From IMG/VR virus record IMGVR_UViG_3300042465_000917, positions 1 to 23,822 of that record: a stretch of 23,822 bases of DNA. One strand, written 5' to 3'. The notes under the pieces were generated by a model. The model had not been told where the DNA came from and ran no database searches. It was given only the letters and a program-made list of their open reading frames with translations. Below, in pieces: positions 12,978 through 19,111 of this stretch (its first letter is position 1; every line of letters begins with the position of its first letter). Source of the DNA: a virus. Made by a program: the position numbers and the translations under genes.

Positions 12978-15068
12978 TTAAACAGGCTGTACTTCAGACA
13001 CTCTGTATGAAGACTGCGCAAGCGAAGCAGCAAACTCCTCGTTCATAAGAACCCACAGTTGACCGATACGCATATAGACAACATCGCTACTGCTGATGGT
13101 TTCTAAGTCGCCCCCGTATGGGAAGTACACATACTCAGAGCCTGCGTATGTAGCGAAGCGGAAGTACAGACTGTGACGATTGACCCACGTTCTCAACGTC
13201 TCGGCCTCGTTGTCGTAGGGTATGTGCACTGGGTAGTCTCTGTCATGCCTATCCTCCGTATCCGCAGGTTGCCAAGGCGCAGGAGGCACAGCGTCAGTGC
13301 AAGTGTCCATCGCTGGCGCTATGACTGTCGGTGTGGATGTGTGTACATTGCGTACGCCATACCACTTAGTCAGCGCAGGGTACTGACCCGCCACAGTCTT
13401 GAGCCACTTGACGAACGATGTGCCGTTGAGATCACGCCACGATGCGACACGACAGAACATGACAGACGCATGAGTGAACTCGATCTGTGCAAGCAGACGT
13501 TCCTTCTTGAGCGAAGCACGGAAGATGCGAAGCTCGACAGTGTTGTACTTGCCGTTGTAGCTGTTGTCCATGCTAAGACCAAGACGCTGTGCCTCACGAC
13601 CACCAAGGTTGCACATATTGACCATGCGATAGCGCTCACCAGACTTACCCTTGACCGCCTTCTTGGGGTTGGTAAGGATAGACTGATGCTCTGCTGCACA
13701 GTAGCTACGGGCTTGGTCATCGACAGATGGGTGACGACCTGCAATCTTGCGAATGAAGTCAACGTTGCCAGAGCTATTGATGAACATCAAGAACTTACCG
13801 AGCGTCAACTGCGTGAAGGCACGAGAGTCAATGTGTACATGCATACCGCACTTGCCTGTGTTCCATGCACGATAGGCTGGGTCGATAATCCAGTTCTTGA
13901 ACTTGTCGATGTGAAGCGCAAGACCTTGCGGTGAAGTCACGACTTCGAAGCCATTGTGTGGAAGCGAGCCGTCACTCTTGATGATGCAGTAGGCGTTACC
14001 TAAACGGCTACGCACAGACTCAGCAGACTCGTTGGTATCGTGATCGCCAGACGTCATCTCAAGCTCGATGCCCATCGTGAACTCACCGAAGTGAGAAGAC
14101 GTGATGCCAGAGGGGTAGTCAAGAACACGAAGCACATTGGTAGAGTACGACATGATTGGCTGATCGCTGTCGTCATCGTCGTCGTCATCGTCATCGTCAT
14201 CGGTACGCTCATACGAGTAGTACAAGTCATCACTCTCGCTGTAGTACGCATCGTCACGAGGCCAGTACTCGTCTTGATCCTCGACATACACAGCGTTATC
14301 GTCGTAGCACGAGTCGCACCATGTATCGTTACGCACGCTGTGTGTGTTGTCGCTGTCCTCATAGTGACCGCAGTCGCAGTGCGTAATGTTCATGTCACCC
14401 ATCGCATCAATCACAGTGAACGCACTATCGATATGGCTTTCGGCCTCGCTGTAACGACCAGACAACTCGAAGAACTTAGAGCGAAGCTCATCGTTGGTGA
14501 TGGACTCATCGCCTGCCTTGGCACGAGCAACGAGCCTGCCGAAGTCTAAGTAATGCTTGCGAGCAATCTTGAAGTAGTCGTTGCTGTGATCGTAGTACCA
14601 AGAACCCTTGAACCTAGCGCAAGGCACAGGCGGTGACTGGTTTACATTCGGGTCATGCTTCTTGGCATAAGACTCGACGATTGTGTCGACACGAGTAGAC
14701 AACAGGTTACGAGCAAACCGTGGCAAATCCGCAGTGCTCGTGGGTGTCAACAACCTGCGCATCATCTGATGCATATCGTAGCGATCACGGCTCTCGACAA
14801 CAGCCTCTTTGTAAGTCATAGCACGAGGTGCAAAAGCACCCTCACCCTTGACACGATAGCGTGAGGTACGAGTCCACGCACATAGGTTCTCTACTGTGAT
14901 CAGATCGAGAGGTGCAATACCCGCATCCATGTGCAGCACATCCGACCAGACAAGACGCCTACGGGATGCGTTGTACACCATATACCGCTTGTTGAGTGAC
15001 ACGATGTAGATCACCTGATCTAGTGAGTCAACAAAATCTTCCATCACGAATCTAGTTATTTGAAACAT
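12978..15068 (-). CDS. Amidoligase-like protein (glutamine-synthetase-fold COOH-NH2 ligase) with zinc ribbon
   Basis: This is a 696-residue protein. Residues about 325-540 carry the pattern of the Amidoligase_2-type family: GIELE (333-337), SDGSLPHNGFEVVTSP (365-380), CGMHVHID (407-414) and NTVELRIFRAS (509-519), the expected metal/ATP-binding Glu, Asp and His residues. Such enzymes form amide bonds between a carboxylate and an amine. The N-terminal 220 residues are unassigned. A CDC...CDSC zinc ribbon (231-254) and Tyr/Asp-rich repeats follow, then eleven consecutive Asp (290-300). The substrate could be host peptide, peptidoglycan or protein; this is inference. Start ATG 15068 has AAGGAG 6 nt upstream. 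The amidotransferase gene follows immediately. Confidence 0.78.
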   Translation of the reverse strand: MFQITRFVMEDFVDSLDQVIYIVSLNKRYMVYNASRRRLVWSDVLHMDAGIAPLDLITVENLCAWTRTSRYRVKGEGAFAPRAMTYKEAVVESRDRYDMHQMMRRLLTPTSTADLPRFARNLLSTRVDTIVESYAKKHDPNVNQSPPVPCARFKGSWYYDHSNDYFKIARKHYLDFGRLVARAKAGDESITNDELRSKFFELSGRYSEAESHIDSAFTVIDAMGDMNITHCDCGHYEDSDNTHSVRNDTWCDSCYDDNAVYVEDQDEYWPRDDAYYSESDDLYYSYERTDDDDDDDDDDDSDQPIMSYSTNVLRVLDYPSGITSSHFGEFTMGIELEMTSGDHDTNESAESVRSRLGNAYCIIKSDGSLPHNGFEVVTSPQGLALHIDKFKNWIIDPAYRAWNTGKCGMHVHIDSRAFTQLTLGKFLMFINSSGNVDFIRKIAGRHPSVDDQARSYCAAEHQSILTNPKKAVKGKSGERYRMVNMCNLGGREAQRLGLSMDNSYNGKYNTVELRIFRASLKKERLLAQIEFTHASVMFCRVASWRDLNGTSFVKWLKTVAGQYPALTKWYGVRNVHTSTPTVIAPAMDTCTDAVPPAPWQPADTEDRHDRDYPVHIPYDNEAETLRTWVNRHSLYFRFATYAGSEYVYFPYGGDLETISSSDVVYMRIGQLWVLMNEEFAASLAQSSYRVSEVQPV

Positions 15069-15088
15069 ACGTTTCTCCTTGATGTATA

Positions 15089-15110
15089 AAAAATGGGGAA
15101 CAAGTTCCCC
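15089..15110 (-). terminator. Terminator-like hairpin (dispersed palindrome copy)
   Basis: GGGGAAC-AA-GTTCCCC on the plus strand (15095-15110). On the minus strand the 7-bp stem is followed by ATTTTTTAT, 19 nt after the stop of the 15130-15381 gene. The amidoligase start is only about 20 nt further on. The surrounding ~38 bp closely repeat the junction at 12927-12963. Confidence 0.68.
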
Positions 15111-15129
15111 GTTGTACTAACACACGATC

Positions 15130-15381
15130 TCAACAGACCGCAGGAACCTCCACTTCATCTATTGGGTTAAAGAAATTGATCGTGAAGTCACGATGCTTAC
15201 CTAAGATGCGCTCACCTGCCTCGAAGATATAGAACAGGTTGTGTCTGTCTATCAGGCTGTCGAGCACAGCGTCACGCATAGAGTCGGATAACCCTTGCGG
15301 CATGACTAAACAACGATGCTCGAATGGTTTGTTGTCATCGTTCCAATACCCCTCGATACAAATTAACTTAGCTGTACTCAT
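15130..15381 (-). CDS. Hypothetical protein
   Basis: This 83-residue protein begins MSTAKLICIEGYWNDDNKPF and is not recognised. It is a predicted alpha/beta mix without membrane segments. The start at ATG 15381 is set by AAGGAG 7 nt upstream; the open frame continues further upstream but overlaps the previous gene completely. The ATG overlaps the TGA of that gene (ATGA). Confidence 0.68.
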   Translation of the reverse strand: MSTAKLICIEGYWNDDNKPFEHRCLVMPQGLSDSMRDAVLDSLIDRHNLFYIFEAGERILGKHRDFTINFFNPIDEVEVPAVC

Positions 15382-15566
15382 ACTGTTTCTCCTTCTGGTT
15401 GATAATCTTCGCAACGATCGGCTACTGTCCGTAGATGTGCATCCATCGCTTGGTTCTCCTCTGTGCTCATAGACACACGCTGAACTAACTGCCCTTTGAA
15501 ACAAGCAAGCCCTACGTTCCAATTGCTTGTGTGCGTTGAGAGTGCGCAGTTCCTACATGATTTCAT
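15378..15566 (-). CDS. Small cysteine-containing protein, possible zinc binder
   Basis: This is a 62-residue protein. C4 and C7 (CRNC), C22 (ACFKG) and C52 (RCEDYQP) form a C-x2-C-x14-C-x29-C set that resembles small phage proteins with one zinc site ending in a C-x2-Y-x-P motif. Function unknown. The ATG at 15566 has AGGAG 6 nt upstream and overlaps the preceding TAA by one base (TAATG). Confidence 0.66.
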   Translation of the reverse strand: MKSCRNCALSTHTSNWNVGLACFKGQLVQRVSMSTEENQAMDAHLRTVADRCEDYQPEGETV

Positions 15567-15790
15567 TACTTACTCCTGTTGTTGATTGCTTCTACTACCT
15601 CATCAGCACACGCACGCCACGATTCCTCGCTTATGAATGTGTTGTCCTTTGACCAAGGCGGTGACACTTTGGTTTGTTCTGCGTACTTAGCAATAGCCTC
15701 GATGATGAACGCTTGCATTAGTACGCCCTGCTGTGAGTGCGTCATCAGCCCGTTGATAAGCTCTACGTTCGTTACGTGTTTAGATTTCAT
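15566..15790 (-). CDS. Hypothetical protein
   Basis: This 74-residue helical protein begins MKSKHVTNVELINGLMTHSQ and is not recognised. ATG 15790 is chosen because AAGGAG lies 7 nt upstream; the in-frame extension to 15853 has no ribosome site and would overlap the previous gene by more than 70 nt. It overlaps that gene's end by 11 nt. Confidence 0.68.
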   Translation of the reverse strand: MKSKHVTNVELINGLMTHSQQGVLMQAFIIEAIAKYAEQTKVSPPWSKDNTFISEESWRACADEVVEAINNRSK

Positions 15791-16073
15791 AGTTTTCTCC
15801 TTGGTTAAATGGTTTGGCTTGCATTGCTTCTTGCAGGCAGTCGATGAACTCAATCTCGTTATAACTAACGTCTAAGCCGTCAAGTATTCTGTCTAAGTAG
15901 TTATGCTCAGGCGAACCTCTGTACTCGTCTGGCGTAAGCCAGCGCTTAAAGTCCCAACACCAAGTCCAATCTCTGCTGGCTGTGAAGTAGAACTTGAGCG
16001 TGAACCGCCCAATACGGATGTCCGCCTCTGGTGCGTTTTGTATCCACGCACGAGCTTGTTCTTCATATGTCAT
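15780..16073 (-). CDS. Hypothetical protein
   Basis: This 97-residue protein is rich in aromatic residues (FYFTASRDWTWCWDFKRWL) with an acidic C-terminal half; it is not recognised. ATG 16073 has AAGGAG 7 nt upstream. It is the first gene after a short non-coding spacer that contains one copy of the dispersed palindrome. Confidence 0.68.
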   Translation of the reverse strand: MTYEEQARAWIQNAPEADIRIGRFTLKFYFTASRDWTWCWDFKRWLTPDEYRGSPEHNYLDRILDGLDVSYNEIEFIDCLQEAMQAKPFNQGENYEI

Positions 16074-16142
16074 TTGCTTTCTCCTTAAAAATACAAGGCA
16101 CTAACGGGATGGTGCTCGGCGTAGCCCACACGCCGAACGCTT

Positions 16143-16158
16143 GGGGAACTTGTTCCCC
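16143..16158. repeat. Dispersed 16-bp palindrome, intergenic copy
   Basis: GGGGAAC-TT-GTTCCCC on the plus strand, 28 nt after the stop of the 16187-16894 gene in the transcript direction. No T-run follows on the minus strand, so it is not a standard intrinsic terminator. Confidence 0.85.
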
Positions 16159-16186
16159 GAAAGATGTTGATAGTTGATGATAGTAG

Positions 16187-16894
16187 TCAGTCCTCCCCTA
16201 AGCTGAGTTTTGTCCATGTGGCAGGCACAGCTTCGTTCTTATCAAGCGTGTCAATAATCTTGAGGGCTTTGCGCATCTGCGCTAGTTTGGCTGTGCGTGC
16301 GTCTGTTGGTTTGATGGTGGCTTGGCGTTCGAGGGTTTCCATCTCCTTCCTTGTCTTGGTCAATAATCTCACCTTGGCTGTTTCATGTTGGTGGGGCAGC
16401 ATCGTGCGTTGGAAGGGTGTCTTGCGTTTGCCCCTAGGTACAACAGGCACGGCATCGAACAGCAAAGAGATTTTGTCCTTGACCCGTGCGGGTATCCAGT
16501 CAGTCCAATGCTCGCCATCGTTGGGTAGCCCCTTGTCACGGGCTATCTGTATGGGTGTGTGGTCAAGAGCCTTGTATGGGGCGTCTAGCATGGCTACCAG
16601 CTTCTCCATGATGCGTATGTACTCGCTGAACGCTAGCTTGCGTTCATTCTGGGGAACAAGTTCCCCGCCGTATCTCATGCCCACACGGGCGTTGTTGATC
16701 TCGTAGCGCAGGGGTGCTAATACCTTGTCCCATTCGGCTTTGCGTTGGGTGCGTGTGATGCGTGAGACACGTAGCGTTTCTTTCAACGCAGAGACTTCCA
16801 TTTTTATTCTTTCGATCTCGGCTGGGTGTAGCTTGCGCTCGGTTAGGCGGTTGTGTAGGTCGTTGGCTGAGAGTTTGAGGTAGGTTTCGTACAT
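16187..16894 (-). CDS. Hypothetical basic helical protein with embedded palindrome
   Basis: This is a 235-residue, strongly charged, Lys/Arg-rich, mostly helical protein; no domain is recognised. Two helical segments (about 15-60 and 190-225) look coiled-coil-like. Residues 77-81 (GELVP) are encoded by one copy of the dispersed palindrome (16651-16666), in a probable loop between YGG and QNE. ATG 16894 is preferred; GGAG lies about 11 nt upstream, a rather long spacing. The in-frame extension to 16939 would run across the GGACA/TGTCC inverted repeat and has no better ribosome site. Confidence 0.62.
   Translation of the reverse strand: MYETYLKLSANDLHNRLTERKLHPAEIERIKMEVSALKETLRVSRITRTQRKAEWDKVLAPLRYEINNARVGMRYGGELVPQNERKLAFSEYIRIMEKLVAMLDAPYKALDHTPIQIARDKGLPNDGEHWTDWIPARVKDKISLLFDAVPVVPRGKRKTPFQRTMLPHQHETAKVRLLTKTRKEMETLERQATIKPTDARTAKLAQMRKALKIIDTLDKNEAVPATWTKLSLGED
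16651..16666. repeat. Dispersed 16-bp palindrome, copy inside a gene
   Basis: GGGGAAC-AA-GTTCCCC on the plus strand; on the coding strand it reads GGG GAA CTT GTT CCC, giving Gly-Glu-Leu-Val-Pro without disturbing the frame. Confidence 0.85.
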
Positions 16895-17258
16895 GAGATT
16901 ATTTACTCCAAAAGTGAGGGTCGGACAAATGTCCAACACTACAGGGCTGTGACTAAGATGCGTGTAGGTTGTGAAGCCGCACCAGTACTAGCTTAGCACG
17001 AAAAGTGTGCGATGTATCTATCTTATTTCTGAACGGCTATAGCCAAACAAAAAAAGAAAGTGTCTCAAAGAAAAAGAATGAGCACCCCCTAATACATACA
17101 TCTATATATATAAATATATATTAAATAGATAGATAGATAGGACAGTTTTTGCGGAACGCTAGCGTGGATGCGGCTTGCGGGGTTACACGGAACTTAGTTC
17201 ACGGGTTGTAGTGTCGGACATTTGGCTGGGTCTTGTTTTTTGCCTCAATAATCTCGCA
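16895..17258. other. Gene-free, A+T-rich, palindrome-dense region; candidate origin or control region
   Basis: No convincing gene lies in these 364 bases. They hold an inverted repeat GGACA-AA-TGTCC (16923-16934), perfect palindromes GGCTATAGCC (17035-17044) and ACGCTAGCGT (17156-17165), the inverted repeat GAACT-T-AGTTC (17190-17200), an almost pure A+T tract (17102-17127) running into four ATAG units (17125-17140), and a purine-rich tract at 17041-17090. A further 12-bp palindrome, GCACTATAGTGC (17256-17267), straddles the right edge. An A+T tract, short tandem repeats and clustered palindromes are typical of replication origins or multi-operator regions, but no known initiator box is recognised and no clear sigma70 promoter was found. 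Confidence 0.5.
17125..17140. repeat. Tetranucleotide repeat (ATAG)4
   Basis: Four perfect ATAG units abut the right end of the A+T tract. Short iterated units beside an A+T tract can be initiator sites or simply slippage products. Confidence 0.85.
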
Positions 17259-17507
17259 CTATAGTGCAGATCGGGGAACTTGTTCCCCAAATGGTAGGTT
17301 TAACTGCTTAGGTTGTGTCTCAAGCCAGTCAAAGAAGGCGTCATCTGTGCTGAATACACGCCCTCGTTCAGCTAGGTTCTTGCTAAAGACATAGACAACG
17401 TAGTTGCTGCCCCCATTGGGGTAATGGTATTGCAGGTGATACTTACTTGCGCCCATTTGTACTACGCCTACTTCTTTGACTCTGTACTGATTGAATAGTT
17501 GGTACAT
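17259..17507 (-). CDS. Small protein with clamp-binding-like peptide and palindrome-encoded tail
   Basis: This is an 82-residue protein starting MYQLFNQYRVKEVGVVQMGA; no domain is recognised. Residues 68-73, QLNLPF, fit the six-residue form of the bacterial sliding-clamp-binding motif (QLxLxF/L, compare QLSLPL in Hda). The last nine residues (GEQVPRSAL) begin exactly at a palindrome copy (17273-17288), so the protein may once have ended near the motif. ATG 17507 has AAGGAG 9 nt upstream; the longer frame to 17558 lacks a ribosome site. Clamp binding is inferred from the motif only. Confidence 0.66.
   Translation of the reverse strand: MYQLFNQYRVKEVGVVQMGASKYHLQYHYPNGGSNYVVYVFSKNLAERGRVFSTDDAFFDWLETQPKQLNLPFGEQVPRSAL
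17273..17288. repeat. Dispersed 16-bp palindrome at the end of a gene
   Basis: GGGGAAC-TT-GTTCCCC on the plus strand. The coding strand reads GGG GAA CAA GTT CCC (GEQVP), directly after the QLNLPF codons and four codons before the stop. Confidence 0.85.
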
Positions 17508-17589
17508 GATTATTGACTCCTTGAGATTATTGATTGGACAGGAAAAGAAACACCGCAAGAGACTCGCCCTTGCGGTGATCTGGATAATC

Positions 17590-17605
17590 GGGGAACAAGT
17601 TCCCC
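17590..17605. repeat. Dispersed 16-bp palindrome, intergenic copy
   Basis: GGGGAAC-AA-GTTCCCC on the plus strand, 8 nt after the stop of the 17614-18060 gene. Only a short GATTATCC follows on the minus strand, so it is at best a weak terminator. Confidence 0.85.
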
Positions 17606-17613
17606 AAGATTAT

Positions 17614-18060
17614 TTACAATGGCAATGTTGCCAAGTAAGCACGCAACAACTCGACTTGCTTCTTGAGTGTGTCAGCAGGGAAAGATGCCAAGGCATTGTC
17701 ACAAGCCTTCACCTGCTCAGATGTGAACTTGACCACAGTCTTCTTGCCCGATGTGCGACCAGTCCTACTGATGTGGTCACGGAACTTTGCACCACCAGTA
17801 TTGACAGCCTTCTCCTGACTGGCTGTGCGTTTTGTGCGAGTCTTGCTACAAATAATCTCGGCTTCCTTCTGTGTGCAATCTAGGCGACCGATCACATAGT
17901 TCAGCACCCAGTCAGATCGCCACTCGCTTTGCTTACCTGCATCGAGAGTCAGATACTCTTTGTGCCATGCAAGGCTCGCCTCTAGTGTGATGCGATCAGT
18001 TGCACCTACACCTCTAGCGAACTGTTGATACGTTACTGTGATTGCGTTTGCTTTAGTCAT
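17614..18060 (-). CDS. Hypothetical basic protein, first gene of the leftward module
   Basis: This 148-residue protein begins MTKANAITVTYQQFARGVGA; no domain is recognised. It is helical with a basic middle (CSKTRTKRTASQ, HISRTGRTSGKKTVVKF) that could bind nucleic acid. ATG 18060 has AAGGAG 7 nt upstream. The open frame extends to 18231, but that part reads through the palindrome in another phase and lacks a ribosome site. As the gene closest to the divergent region it is probably among the first transcribed. Confidence 0.68.
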   Translation of the reverse strand: MTKANAITVTYQQFARGVGATDRITLEASLAWHKEYLTLDAGKQSEWRSDWVLNYVIGRLDCTQKEAEIICSKTRTKRTASQEKAVNTGGAKFRDHISRTGRTSGKKTVVKFTSEQVKACDNALASFPADTLKKQVELLRAYLATLPL

Positions 18061-18093
18061 TTGATTCTCCTTGAATTGACTATTGGTTAAAGC

Positions 18094-18109
18094 GGGGAAC
18101 AAGTTCCCC
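18094..18109. repeat. Dispersed 16-bp palindrome upstream of the leftward module
   Basis: GGGGAAC-AA-GTTCCCC on the plus strand, 34 nt upstream of the 18060 start codon. It is the rightmost copy; in a leftward transcript it would lie in the 5' leader. Confidence 0.85.
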
Positions 18110-18131
18110 ACATCGGCTAGGCTTGTCCCAA

Positions 18132-18178
18132 CCGATACCTCTATGTTACGTATGGGGGTCATTTTGGGGCTGTATCGG
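18132..18178. promoter_or_regulatory. Possible operator: inverted repeat CCGATAC/GTATCGG
   Basis: Two 7-bp inverted half-sites (18132-18138 and 18172-18178) are separated by 33 bp, and a third related ATCGG lies at 18112. They lie between the two transcription units. A regulator such as the HTH protein at 1497-1790 could bind here, but nothing in the sequence links them. Confidence 0.3.
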
Positions 18179-18237
18179 CTCTCTGAGGGGGCGTTTTTGG
18201 CGTGGCGTTGACCCCACCCATCCCCCACCAACCCTAT

Positions 18238-18266
18238 TTGAGGTCACCGTCACAGTCCTATATAAA
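18238..18266 (+). promoter_or_regulatory. Sigma70-like promoter for the rightward (terminase/portal) module
   Basis: TTGAGG (-35, 18238-18243), a 17-bp spacer and TATAAA (-10, 18261-18266). Transcription would start near 18273, giving a leader of about 180 nt before the small terminase start. It is the best promoter match seen in the window. Confidence 0.62.
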
Positions 18267-18387
18267 CACTGTTCCACACCCGCAATTCCAATTTTCAAAA
18301 ATTACGATCTAAAAACCAAACACCCCACCCCCCAAAAATTTTAAAAAATTTCCAAGGATCAATGTCAAACGTTGGACAATACCAAAT

Positions 18388-18417
18388 AAAAAAAGCCCCG
18401 ACCTTGCGAGCCGGGGC
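18388..18417 (-). terminator. Intrinsic-terminator-like hairpin facing leftward
   Basis: On the minus strand, GCCCCG...CGGGGC (6-bp stem, 11-nt loop) is followed by seven T, a textbook intrinsic terminator. No leftward gene lies to its right in this window, so it would stop antisense transcripts coming out of the late module. On the plus strand the hairpin has no T-run and would be part of the late mRNA leader. Confidence 0.65.
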
Positions 18418-18451
18418 AAAGATGGCAACTGGAAACCATCAAGGAGAAGCA

Positions 18452-19111
18452 ATGACTTGCGCCATCACCGAAAAGAAGTGTACACTAACACCAACGAGGC
18501 AACAAGTACGACGCCAGTACTACCCCTACGCAATGCTAGAACATTTGATTAACGGCGAGTTTGAACCAAACGTGGTCGACATGACTGAGGCTACGCCGTT
18601 GCCTTTTGCTGAAGCAGCGCCAGCAGACATCATTGACGCGCAAGTACAAACAGCCAACTGGCTAAAAGAGTTAGAGCTAGACGACGATGAGGCAGAATCC
18701 AAGGCAGACGCGCAAGCCGCACGTCAATCGTTTGCAAGCCTAGTCACCGGCCAGCCACCCCAGAACACACAGCAAGCGCTTGCTAACATTAAGGCTCCTG
18801 CTGCAGTGCAGCATTTAGTCGGGATGCTTACAGCCTACGATTGGGCGTTTGTTGAGCAGGCCAAGGAGCTACGGGGTTTTGCTGTGGCTAAAATCTTAGA
18901 TGAAGTCGAACATCCAGACGCCCGCATCAGACTCAAGGCGCTAGACATGTTGGGCAAGGTCACGGAAGTGGCCTTGTTCACGGAACGCATTGAGGTCAAG
19001 AAGACTCAGATGTCTGATGTTGAGCTAGAGACACGAATTAAAGAGAAGCTCAACAGGTTCATGGGTGTGATTGATGTGATTGACGTTACAGAAGATAAAG
19101 ATGAAGCCTGA
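18452..19111 (+). CDS. Terminase small subunit (probable)
   Basis: This is a 219-residue protein. The C-terminal half has the helical pattern seen in many small terminases of this phage type: FAVAKILDEVEHPDARIRLK, then ALDMLGKVTEVALFTERIEV and VELETRIKEKLNRF. The role is recognition of the packaging site and recruitment of the large subunit. It directly precedes the large terminase gene and overlaps it by 11 nt. ATG 18452 is chosen because AAGGAG lies 6-7 nt upstream. An in-frame ATG at 18362 with AAGGA close upstream would add 30 residues encoded across the hairpin, so it is less likely. The N-terminal DNA-binding part is not obvious. Confidence 0.75.
   Translation: MTCAITEKKCTLTPTRQQVRRQYYPYAMLEHLINGEFEPNVVDMTEATPLPFAEAAPADIIDAQVQTANWLKELELDDDEAESKADAQAARQSFASLVTGQPPQNTQQALANIKAPAAVQHLVGMLTAYDWAFVEQAKELRGFAVAKILDEVEHPDARIRLKALDMLGKVTEVALFTERIEVKKTQMSDVELETRIKEKLNRFMGVIDVIDVTEDKDEA

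Larger units (their letters stand above)
18061..18451. other. Divergent control region between leftward and rightward modules
   Basis: These 391 bases hold no convincing gene. From left to right: a palindrome copy (18094-18109); ATCGGCT as direct repeats at 18112 and 18174; an inverted repeat CCGATAC/GTATCGG at 18132-18138 and 18172-18178, a possible operator; a sigma70-like rightward promoter (18238-18266); an A/C-rich, weakly structured leader (18280-18360); and a hairpin with a minus-strand T-run (18388-18417). A leftward promoter for the early genes is expected here, but I could not find a convincing one. An ATG at 18362 with AAGGA close before it is in frame with the terminase gene; see that entry. 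Confidence 0.6.

Noticed and set aside
13173-13934. A 253-codon plus-strand open frame opposite the amidoligase gene
   Set aside because: It has no ribosome site, its product is rich in Arg/Val/Thr without domain features, and the minus strand carries clear family motifs across the same bases.
14040-14549. A 169-codon plus-strand frame with Val/Ile-rich sequence
   Set aside because: It is antisense to the Asp-run region of the amidoligase-like gene; the GTC/ATC repeats simply read as Val/Ile on the opposite strand.
10244-18109. CRISPR array made of the palindromic repeats
   Set aside because: The copies are hundreds to thousands of bases apart, lie in both orientations and partly within genes, with no regular spacers.
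18362-18451. A 30-residue N-terminal extension of the small terminase
   Set aside because: AAGGA precedes ATG 18362 too closely, the extension is encoded across a hairpin, and ATG 18452 has a better placed AAGGAG. Not fully excluded.
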